A stretch of 64,000 bases of DNA from Ophiobolus disseminans (Eukaryota; Ascomycota; Dothideomycetes; Pleosporales; Phaeosphaeriaceae): the NCBI GenBank assembly GCA_010093685.1, contig MU006235.1:1-64000 (forward strand). The letters are read 5' to 3'. The notes under the pieces were generated by a model that saw only the letters and a list, made by a program, of their open reading frames with translations, was not told where the DNA came from and ran no database searches. The stretch's first letter is position 1, and each line of letters opens with the position of its first letter. This document shows positions 10,349-19,912 of this stretch, piece after piece. The position numbers and the translations under genes are program-made.

Positions 10349-11302
10349 ATGATTCCGTGCACAGGGACCCAAGACGACTCGTCCGATGACTATGAGTCTG
10401 CTTCAGACATCACGCTCCATGACGAAGATGATTCCGACTCGCACCATTTCCAGCCAGAGCTGGTGAGCACGTGGTTCGACAACGAGTCGAGTCGTTCGAT
10501 TTTGTTTCCATTCCATCTCATCGCGGGTTGCAGCACTGCAGAACGAGCCATGTGCCAGTACTCGCCCTCCGTGACGGCGCAGGAGGTGCGCAAGACGGTC
10601 GTCGTCAAAGGTACGTCGTTGGTGGGTGGAAGAGTGGGATGATGGCCGCCCCCACACACGCTGGTTGAGCGGGCGCGCCGTGGACTCTGCTCTTCCGTCA
10701 TGGGCAGCGCGCCAACAGCGGAGCCGCACAACACCACGCGACATGCATCACCGACCCCGCATGAAGCCAGGCTGACAGTGCCAATGACAACGCCCCCGCA
10801 CCATGATGCCGGGCCCGAGACCAACGGCGCGGAGAAGCCGGCCACCAGGACGCCCGTGCTGGCGCATCGCATGAAGCATGACAAGAGCATTCTGGCCTTG
10901 GCCGTGTCGGCGCAGTTCCTGTTCGCGGGCACGCAGGGCGGCGAGATCCTTGTATGTGGTGAGGGTGAAGGGAGGGGTATCTGGGCTGAATATGGCAGGT
11001 CTACAGCCTCGACACGTACGAGCGGCGGAGAGTAATTCATGCGCACAAGGGCAGTGTGCTTGGATTTTGCCTGTCGCAGGACTAGAAGCTGCTCTTCTCA
11101 AGCGCGACGGATCTGATTGTCAATGTAGGCGGCGTGTAGTAAGATAATAAAGAAAGTGCTGACTGCATAGGTCTGGTGCACATCGTTCTTCCGACATCTC
11201 TACGCGCTGTGGCCGCCCTATGACATTGGCGACATCTTCTGCGTCGCCTACTCGTCCTACTACCGCACTGTCTATCTTGGAGCGCAGAACACGAGCATTT
11301 AG
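10349..11302 (+). pseudogene. DUG2: DUG2-like WD40/M20 peptidase, N-terminal fragment with stops
   Basis: Exon-like blocks on the plus strand give an acidic N-terminus, then HDKSILALAVS...FAGTQGGEIL, VYSLDTYERRRVIHAHKGS and, after another putative intron, VWCTSFFRHLYALWPPYDIG and YRTVYLGAQNTSI. This is the WD40 part of Dug2, the glutathione-degradation peptidase subunit known from yeast, as I recall it. An in-frame TAG lies at 11083-11085, and the last recognisable codon before divergence is a TAG at 11300-11302, where family members carry Gln. The peptidase M20 half is missing; sequence to the right is repeat DNA. Putative introns are at about 10611-10723, 10951-10999 and 11126-11170. Whether an intact DUG2 exists elsewhere cannot be seen. 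Confidence 0.7.
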
Positions 11303-11399
11303 GTATAACCAATGCAGAGGAGTATAGCAAAGCTAATGAGCAGAGGGAGGTCTGCTTAGCAAGCATTACCGTCCCGCCGTCTTGTTTTCCGGTGTGCTA

Positions 11400-13110
11400 T
11401 TCGCCCTCTATGTACTCAATACCTAGCTTAAGAGACTCGGCCACTACCCTATCCGAGGAAGACATCCAGCCTGTCGGGCTAGGTAGGCTGTTAAATGGGT
11501 TCGGGGTACCCACCGCTGGGTATAGGTTGGGTAGGGGTCGCACGGATTTTGGGTTGAGGCTAGGGTTGGGTCGCACGGGCTATGGGTAGAGGTTAGGTAG
11601 GGTTATTTTAGGCTGGGTATAGGTTGGAGTAGGGTCGCACGGACAATGGGCTGGGGTTGGGTTAGGGGTACCCAGCTGGGTCGTGTAACGAGGTTGCATT
11701 AGGCTTTGCCTCTACTTGCCTCCACATTGTCCCTGTATCGGGTCCGCTTCAACCCCGCTTCGCATCCGGCCCGACTCCGGATCCTCCGGATCCTCTAGAT
11801 CCTACGAGGAAGGGTGCATGTTTGCAGATAGCTTAGTAGTTTTTTGATACCCTTTTGTACAAGGCCTATAGGCGTTGTTAGACAATCTAAGATTTCTGAG
11901 TCTCCACGCACACCTATATGCCTCTGAGTTAATTCACACCGCATTTGGATATCTTTAATCTTGCCTGCGCTATTACAGGTTAAGTGCCGTTGAATTTAGT
12001 GTAGGGTTTGTGCACTAGGTTATCACATCTTTTTATCACACCTTAGCCTATAGCATTATATGAACATGACGAAACTCTAAAACAATTAATATTTATACAC
12101 GTGCACTACATCTACTTAATTGCTTATTTGTCTTAAGTCGTTTATCAAATAGTGTTAGCCTAATCTGTTTTCGAACTAGAAGCTGCCGACGCAAGGGTGT
12201 TGAGTCCCCGTGTTCAACCCTATCCTTGTCCCTATCCTTGTCCTTATCTTAAGAGCTCTAACCCTAAAAAGTAGACTAATACATAACCCAACTGTGACCT
12301 AGTCCGTGCGACCTAACCCTAACCACAGGTCAGTGCGACTACAGCCTAACCTATACCTATACTAGCGCAAAAAATATAGGTTGGGGTTAGGTCAGAGCTG
12401 GGTCAACACGTGACTGAACCTAACCCCAACCTAACCTATACCTATTTACCAGCCTAGGGCTAGGTATAGGGAAGGGCGTAGAGAAATATAGTAGAGCTTT
12501 AGTATATACAGCGCGCGCAAGCACAATCGTCCGCGTAGACTTAAATAAGTCTATAGCTAGACTACTAGATATTATAGTAGTATAACAATGTACTTTAGTA
12601 ATAACTACGTGCTGTAAGTGCACTAGCTACACTTACTTTCTATTGTAATATATCTTAGAATTACCTCTATAATAATGCGTACTGCTAATTTAGTGCTAGC
12701 TTAAGATAATCTAAGCTAGTAGTTAGGCTTAGTAAGAGCTTATAGTATATTCTTAAGCTTAGGCCTATAGATCTATTATCTATTATAACTAATATTTTAG
12801 AAGATAAGTATATAGAGAAAGCTATAGATTAGGCCTAGGCTAGTAAATAGGTATAGGTTAGGTTAGAGTTAGGTTGCCTTACGTAATACCTCAGCCCTAA
12901 CCTAACTCTAACCTAGATTTTTTACGCTAGTACTAGATATAGGTTAGGTTAAGGTCGCACAGACCTTAGGTTAGAGTTAGGTTATATAGATGCTATATAG
13001 GCTAATAGGAGCTGCTTATTATAGCTAATTATTATATACATAATTAGCTACACCTCTGTCTAGGTCGAATATAATACAATCTAACCTCTACTCTACGCTA
13101 GAGCTACTAC
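11400..13110. repeat. Degenerate telomere-like / GGTCGCACGG repeat block
   Basis: Imperfect tandem units combine GGTTAGGG/GGTTGGGTAGG tracts with GGGTCGCACGG. They are in plus orientation at about 11510-11690, inverted (CCTAACCC, GTGCGACC) at about 12290-12450, and mixed at about 12840-12980. TA dinucleotides are very frequent. No gene is supported. Confidence 0.7.
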
Positions 13111-13479
13111 AACCTAACTATGACTTTAGGTCTATACAACCTAATAGAATGTGTAGTACTTGTTATTTTGTTTGTGCTACGGTACAGAGTAGGAGCATAT
13201 AGAGATAGAAACAGGCTAAGCCCAAATAGGCTAGATAGCCAAGTACATGCTTATATAAGCAGGAACCTTACGGCTATTAAACACACCCCCTCATTAAGAG
13301 ATGCAAGCTCTAAAAAGAAGAAAATAAAACTAGATACAGGGGTATAACGCAGGTAATGTACAGATACTGAGCGACGATTAGTCGCGGAGGAGAGGTAAGC
13401 GCAGGCTAACTTAAGCTACCTAAGCAGTATACTTTAGCTTATTAAGCAGCTTTATAAGGCTATTAGCAGCTATCTTAGT

Positions 13480-15895
13480 AGGAGAGATATATTATAAGTT
13501 AATTTTGCTATTCTTAACTTAGTCCTTAATATAGTAGTAGTAGATATTAATATACTTTATATGCTTATAATAACTCTTAGAGGAGATAAGCTGTATAGAA
13601 GGTTAATTATTGCTAAGAAGCTTTAGTAGGGTAATATCTACGCCTAAGTAATTAAGCTGGCGGAGCAGTCAAACAAGCTAGGTAGCTTCCTTAGAGCAGA
13701 ACGTTAGGCTAACATACTCTGTCTTAGTAGTTAAGGTAGTAACAAGACGCTGTTTGCTAGACTTATAGTAGATAGTGCTGCCTATAAACTTAAAAAGGTA
13801 ACTAGAGGTAGACTTATAATTCTCTACGTTAGTAAATAAGGCGTTACTATACGTATAGAGTCTAAGGTCTTAATTATAGGTTAGTAATATAAGTAACGCC
13901 TTTAAGTAGATATTAAGCGTAAGTATAGTAGCACTCTTAGCTAGAGCTTTAAAGTATATAATAAGGGCTTTATACGTATATAGATAGTGAATAATCTATA
14001 GAGCGTAATTATAATAATTGTCTATTAGGTTAGCTATAGCTTAAGCTAAGTATCTAATATAAAATGCGACGTTAACGCGCAGCTGCGAGGCAGGGTAGAG
14101 TAGGCGACTAATAATAGACTAGTAACGCTATAGGGCTTAGTCCTCATAGACGTCGTTAGTGCGGCGGAGTCTCAACTTTAACGCCTTAACATCTATAGAA
14201 TTATAGCGAGTAATATAACTGTAGTAGTAGTCCTTAGCAAGCTTATTAATATATAGTTCTATACGAAGCTTAATAGTGCAGTTAGGGCGGTCGCGGCGTA
14301 TGCGTATACTTAGGTAGTGAGAGATTAGGCTAAGGTTATAGCATTTATACTTATTAAAGACAAGTACTTTAAGAGTAGCTATCTCTAGCTTAGTGCGAGT
14401 AATAAATAGAAGGTTATTAACGTAAGTAAGAATAATTACTCTAGTAGTCTTATTAATAAAGATATATAGATTAGCTTTAATAGAGTAGAAGCTAATAGAG
14501 GTAAGAAAGTAAGTAAGCTTCTTATACTAGAGACGTAGAGAGTAATAGAGGCTATATAGAGCTTTGTTAAGCTAAGTATACCTACTATTAGGTAAATAGA
14601 TATATAGAATCTTATTATAATTAAGTTTGCTATTAAGGAAAGTAGTAACTACGTTAGTCTAGTTACACTTAAGGTCTAGTGTAGTAATAAGAGTAAGTAA
14701 GACCTTAAAGGTAGTAGAGTAGGCAATAGTAGCGTAAGTCTTACGCTAGAAGTTACTATTCTTGTAGTTACTATAAATAATAAGCTACGCCTTAAAGCGT
14801 ATAAGTTTACTAGCGTTATTAAGTTTATATTTATACACCTATTTAGTAGGAAGAGCAAAGACGCTCTAAGAGAGAAAAATAATAATTTTCTATATACTAT
14901 TCTTATTATAAGAGAGATACTTCTAGCCTTTAGCCTTAAGCTACTTCTTTATAAACTTATAGTAGTAAGCTTATTTACTATTAGCTAGCTTAGGTAGTAG
15001 TATATTACTATTATATATAGTTAGTAGGGAGAGTATAGCTGCTGCAAAGGCCTGCGTAACTCTAATAGGTAGCGTATAGTTATAGAGCGCAATTACAGTA
15101 GTAAGTGTAGTTTTGTAGGCAGCCTATTAGTTGCTATAAGCCTTCTTAGTAGTTAGCTTGCGTGTACGCTTCGTGGTAGAGTCAAGAATAAGTCGCAGCT
15201 CTAATTCTGCGGAGATTTTAGTATAGTATAGTGCCTTAGGTATTATAGGTAGAGTAGAGTTACTAAATTTAGTACTATTATTAACGCAAAGACTATTAAA
15301 ATAGTAGCTAAGGCCCTATTTAGGCAGTAAAAAATGATTATTGCTAAGGGGCGCAGCAGGGCTAGCGCTATCGTTCTTAGACAAGTCTTCTATAATAATT
15401 TGCGGAGGTAAGAGCGTAGGATCGGGCTTAAGGGGTAGATGTAGAGCTGTAGCGCGCTCTATAGACGCGTCGAGCAGAGGAGCGGAGGCAAAGGTGACGC
15501 TAGCTGTGCGTACCTCTTTCTAGGTCTCTAGATTCTATATAAGGTAGATATAGAAACTCTTATAGCTAATAAAGTATATCTTAATAGCGTAAGGTATAAA
15601 CTTCTTACCTTATATGTAGCGCTCCTTAGGTATATAGACCTAGCTAGGTTCGCTAAACTTGCAGAAAGAGTAGAGATTAGGCATAGAATTAGCAGCGCCT
15701 ATATGCTTAAGAAGTAATTATTGCAGCGTCTTGCTGTCTAGTATTGCTATAGTAGGGTAGTGGTTCTGTAGCTCTACTGCGTACTTTGCCGCGTACGGCC
15801 AAAGCTTTGCAGGGAGGTGCGGTGCAGCGTTTATCATCAGACGAACACGAGTAGCTTCAACGCGATTGCTTGACTCTGCGACACCGTGTTACGAA
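13480..15895 (-). mobile_element. Second Ty1/copia relic, reverse orientation, heavily RIP-mutated
   Basis: Minus-strand translation from 15895 leftwards gives HGVAESSNRVEATRVRLMI (integrase core end), AAPHLPAKLWPYAAKYAVEL, then an integrase C-terminal RYI.GKKFIPYAIK block. RT follows near 14900-14400 with ALYSLYYSLRL and VIILTYVNNLLFI, where the catalytic YVDD has become YVNN. RNase H is near 13830-13500 with NVENYKSTSSYLFKFIGS, SSKQRLVTTLTTKTEYVSL. Stops and TA-rich codons are pervasive. No LTR was recognised. The left part is continuous with the repeat block, and the right edge at about 15895 is abrupt. Confidence 0.8.
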
Positions 15896-15990
15896 CAGAG
15901 AACGAGACGTGTTAATTGTTCGCGCGGAACAATCAGCACGCCCGAAGTGGGGCAGTGCAACCAAGCCACGTGACTACCATCACGCCAAGA

Positions 15991-16116
15991 AGTACTATTA
16001 GTGATAGCAGAACTATTAGTGATAACAGAACTATTAGTGATGGCAGAACTATTAGTGATAACAGAACTATTAGTGATGGCAGAACTATTAGTGATAGCAG
16101 GACTATTAGTAATAGC
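15991..16116. repeat. 18-bp minisatellite, seven units
   Basis: Seven consecutive 18-bp units based on AGAACTATTAGTGATARC (15991-16116). Units 2/4 and 3/5 are identical to each other, giving an alternating higher-order pattern. The unit is open in several frames and encodes a six-residue repeat either way, but no gene context exists. Confidence 0.93.
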
Positions 16117-16119
16117 ACG

Positions 16120-16742
16120 CAAGTATATAGATACTTATAATAGGCTCTTATAGCTTATTATACTTAACTTAATATAGTAATCTTAATATAGCTTTCTTAG
16201 CAACTCTAATTACTATTATAAACCTATAACTTCTCCTTACTATTCTCTAGTATAGAGAAGCTACACCTCTCTATCTAATTATCTATCTTAAACAATCCAA
16301 CGGCGTTTAGGCGGCCGATTCTGGCGGTTCGTGACGCTACTTCTGGAGGCTAACTTGCCGCAAAACCCCTCTAGTCCCGCCTACAGGGGCTGCAGCGCAA
16401 GCGCTCTTCGGGTTTCCCGCTTCGGCTAGCGTATGCATTAGGTACCTAACTCCCGTCCCTATCCTAGGATGCGGCCGCAAGCCTGCAAGCTTGCTCGTCA
16501 CCTATTTTTACCACTCATGATGCTGACCTAGACTTAGTCAGCGGAGTACTTAAGGCTTCTTGCTCGTCTTTCTGCAGCATTACAAAACGAGGATCGCTAC
16601 TTCTCTCTTCCTCTTATGCGGCCTATGCCTCGTCTGTATCGTCGTTCAAGCTAAAAGAGCCGCGAGCACCTCCTCCTCGTATCAGACGCCTACCTCTAGA
16701 CGCTCTCATACGGTCGCCCCACCTCTCGACGGACTGCGGCGA
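16120..16742. other. No gene seen; junction between RIP block and DUF3435 relic
   Basis: TA-rich until about 16290, then base composition changes abruptly to GC-richer sequence. This marks the left limit of the DUF3435-bearing segment. Confidence 0.45.
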
Positions 16743-19173
16743 CATGCGGCAGCATCATTTGGTCGAGGGTTTCTGCGGTTCCCCCTTCGGATCTGGAACT
16801 TTCTTCGAAGAGAGTAATTTTACTGGGCCTGCAGGCGAGGGTGTGGACTCGGATACAGATCTGACAGACGTCGATGCATTTGCTGGTAAGGACGACGAGG
16901 ATAAAGCATGGCTTTGCCCCAACGAGGATCAACCGCCTGAGTACTATCTTCAACAGCTAGAGATCTTTGACGAACAAGAGTACACCAATCAGGACTACAA
17001 GGACAGCAGTACTCGCCTGCTCAGTCGTATGGAAGAGCAGTGGAATCAGTAGGTCTCTTGTCCCTCGTAGCTTGCGGAAGAAAGCATGGACTAACTATAG
17101 CACAGATGCTGGACGTACCTCTAGAAAGACTACTACCGTGCCTACGCAACCGTATCCGTCGCTACTCTATACACGTTCTTCGACTGGTTGCTCGGCCAGC
17201 GCCAGGGAAAAGGTGGGAGAAAACGCCGAGGAACTAAGCTTGCCAGCTCCCTAGGGACGTACTAGAAGGTTTTCCGCTTGGTGTATGAAAGAGCAACTAG
17301 TGTGAAACTAGACGGGAAGATGAATCGGAGCATGCACAAGGTATAAAGAACCGGCCTTCTTGTCACGGTCTCACATGAGTATTTATGTCTAACGTAATTA
17401 ACAGGTACTAAGGAAGCTAGCTAAGAAGCACTATCTTAAGAAGATAGGTCGAGATAAAGCCTGTATGTATGTCGAAGATCTAGCCCAAGTACTGCAAACG
17501 AATCTCGCAACGACCGAAAAGAGATATCCCTACGGACGCTATAGGATACAAGCCCAGCTCTATCTACAACTGGGCGGATTTACAGCAAATCGGCCTATAG
17601 CTCTTCTTAGTCTCTGCTATCAGCATATACAAGTTACGCTGCTACGGGATCCCGAGGGCGGCCCTCATCGAGTATTACTAGAATTCACCTTCGAATTCAC
17701 AAAGGAGTTCCTTGGTATTAAAGATTTGTATGTGATTACTCTTTCTGTGCTAGAAGTACACGCTTGCTGACTTTGCTCTGAGGAATACCTTCCCTCTCCC
17801 TGAAATCATGTACGACGAGACACTTCTCTTTAGTCCGCACGTCTTCCTCCTTAGCCTGCTCTTCTGCGATCGGGCGTTTGCAGCCCACAATCTAACCTCG
17901 CCAGAGGAACTAAGCAGGTTGACGATTCCGCCAGGCCGCAATAAGTTGCCACTACGCCTAAATCGATCATTAGACGATATTCCTGTGTTTCGGAAAGCGG
18001 TACGGACCATGCATGGTTAGGACATTTCTCCTAATAAGTCCCTTCCCTACTCCACCCTGCTGCCGTGGATCCGGACTCTAGGCGAGGTCACGGGGTTTGC
18101 TCAAGTCACCCGTTCTTATTCGCTGAGATATGCTAGAGTGAAAGCCTTTAATAAGAACAGTAAGCCGTGCGATCTATTCTATACAAGGTGTATAACTAAT
18201 GTGCTTAGGCAACGTGAGTGAGGCTATGCAAAACCTGATGATGGGCTACGCTAGCATAGCGACATTCTTGAAGCATTACCTCTTACGGCGTATTACGGTT
18301 GACACTCAGGCTGTCGTGCGAGGCATCTAGCCCTAGGCAGCGCTGATGCGAGCGGCTTGTACCATGAGCCGTTTGATTGATTGTCGTCGGCCACGACAAC
18401 TAACACAGGAACAGTCTGCTTCTGTGAACGATAATCCTTCCGTTCGTGCCCTGCTTAACCGACGAGAGCAACTCAGACGTACTGTTCCTAATGCCACAAA
18501 ACATCCCAAGTACAAAGCGCTGGCGTCTAGGATCCACTAGGAGAGGCAGCGCTAACGTCATGCCCTTCTTCAGGACATTAAGGAACGCTAGGAGTTTGAA
18601 CAGCCCGTGCGTGATGTCGAGCGGCAACTTGCTAGCTTCGACACCAAGGACAATCCAGAGCTAATTCACGACGTTATGTTCCCGGCTCAAACGAAGCTAG
18701 CCGACTCGGTTCTATCAAAACCAGGGACTACGGTAGAAGAGGAGATGGACAGGCGTAATAGGACCATTCGTGCAGTTACCCTGTACTGTAGCATCGAAGA
18801 GGGGGGGATGAATCCTATCCGAACAGGGGGGCGGAGGAGGAACGCTGCCCCACCCGTTAAGAGCCAGCTAGAATACGAAGAAGAAGCATTAGAAGCAGCC
18901 AAGGTCTTGGTGTTTAAGGAGAAAAGACCAAAGGTATGTTTCCTTTGCCTAGGCAACAAAGAACTGCCACTCGCACAGCGTATATATCCCTTTAGTACCC
19001 CAGGCAATCTCAGCAAGCATTTTGGACGCAAGCATTTACGACACATTAAGGGAGGAGAGAGTCTTAGTTGCAACCTTTGTAAGGTGTCTCTAACAGACAA
19101 GATGCACTTACAACAACATGCTCAGGATATTCACGGAACTATGTCTCCTAAGCATTCATATAAGCGCGGCTAG
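16743..19173 (+). pseudogene. DUF3435 / FluG-type tyrosine recombinase with C2H2 finger, fragmented
   Basis: Frame-hopping translation gives an N-terminal block (DEDKAWLCPNEDQPPEYYL, EYTNQDYKDSSTRLL), a mid-block MYVEDLAQVLQTNL, then the recombinase core: GGFTANRPIA (first catalytic Arg region), LLEFTFEFTKEFLG, SPHVFLLSLLF, LTIPPGRNKLPLRL, RKAVRTMHG, FAQVTRSYSLRYAR and ATFLKHYLLRRITVDTQAV, whose HYL carries the expected nucleophile Tyr near 18284. The C-terminus (18607-19173) is intact as a frame and holds VCFLCLGN...STPGNLSKHF..KHL and CNLCKVSLTDKMHLQQHAQDIH, a C2H2 pair. Stops (e.g. 17050, 18019, 18328-18336, 18538) and frame changes show that it is dead. DUF3435 recombinases include the captains of Starship giant elements and Crypton relatives; the C2H2-bearing FluG-type group is related, but its mobility is less clear. 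Confidence 0.82.
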
Positions 19174-19270
19174 CACTTGGCACATAGTGACAGGGTTATG
19201 GCATACCTAGCGTCCCGGAAGGAAGCGACCGAGTGTTCAATAAGAGGTAGGAGTGCGCTAGGCAGCCCTA

Positions 19271-19714
19271 GTGTATTCCTTGCTTCCTACGGAAGCAGCA
19301 GCAGCAGGAAGTAGTGGAAGAACAGCTCTCCAGGCAGCGGCAGAAGGAGGACATCTTGCAGTAGTTGAGCGACTGCTTCAGGAGAAGGCCAATGTCAATG
19401 CAGCAGCAGCAACATATAATAGAAGAACAGCACTCCAGGCAGCGGCAGGAGGAGGACATCTTGCAGTAGTTGAGCGACTGCTTTAGGAGAAGGCCGATGT
19501 CAATGCAGCAGCAGCAACATATAATAGAAGAACAGCACTCCAGGCAGCGGCAGGAGGAGGACATCTTGCAGTAGTTGAGCGACTGCTTCAGGAGAAGGCC
19601 GATGTCAATGCAGCAGCAGCAACATATAATAGAAGAACAGCACTCCAGGCAGCGGCAGAAGGAGGATATAAAACGGTTGTAGAATGTCTCCGTGAAGCGG
19701 GTGCTATAGCATAA
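19271..19714 (+). pseudogene. Ankyrin-repeat array (four 105-bp units), interrupted by one TAG
   Basis: The plus strand encodes near-identical ankyrin units, RRTALQAAAGGGHLAVVERL followed by LQEKADVNAAAATYN, starting at 19321, 19426, 19531 and 19636 with exact 105-bp spacing. The last unit diverges to GYKTVVECL and ends at a TAA (19712-19714). One TAG (19484-19486) replaces a CAG found in the other units, a CpA change. The N-terminal part of whatever protein carried it is absent; in fungi such arrays commonly form the C-terminus of NACHT-type proteins. The start at 19271 is only the first Met. Confidence 0.8.
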
Positions 19715-19912
19715 GATTCGATTATTTGGGCATATATTCTTAATCCTATTGGTTGCAGCCAATCTGAACCGAGATCAGATGAAAACACCCCATTTGATCT
19801 TGAGAAGACTGTATCAAATTCATCACTGTTTACCTTGCACTTATGGTCAATCCATTGCACCTTTACATTTACCCACCTGGATTGAACCCACATATTCTCA
19901 ACATATTCCTAG

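Noticed and set aside
10390..11046. 218-codon minus-strand ORF
   Set aside because: Antisense to the DUG2-like exons, which match the WD40 family on the plus strand.
15991..16116. Possible CRISPR-like array
   Set aside because: Units are contiguous 18-mers without spacers, in a eukaryotic nuclear context.
19268..19762. Minus-strand 164-codon Cys-rich repeated ORF
   Set aside because: It is the exact antisense of the ankyrin array; the plus strand matches the ankyrin consensus, so the Cys-rich repeats are a shadow.
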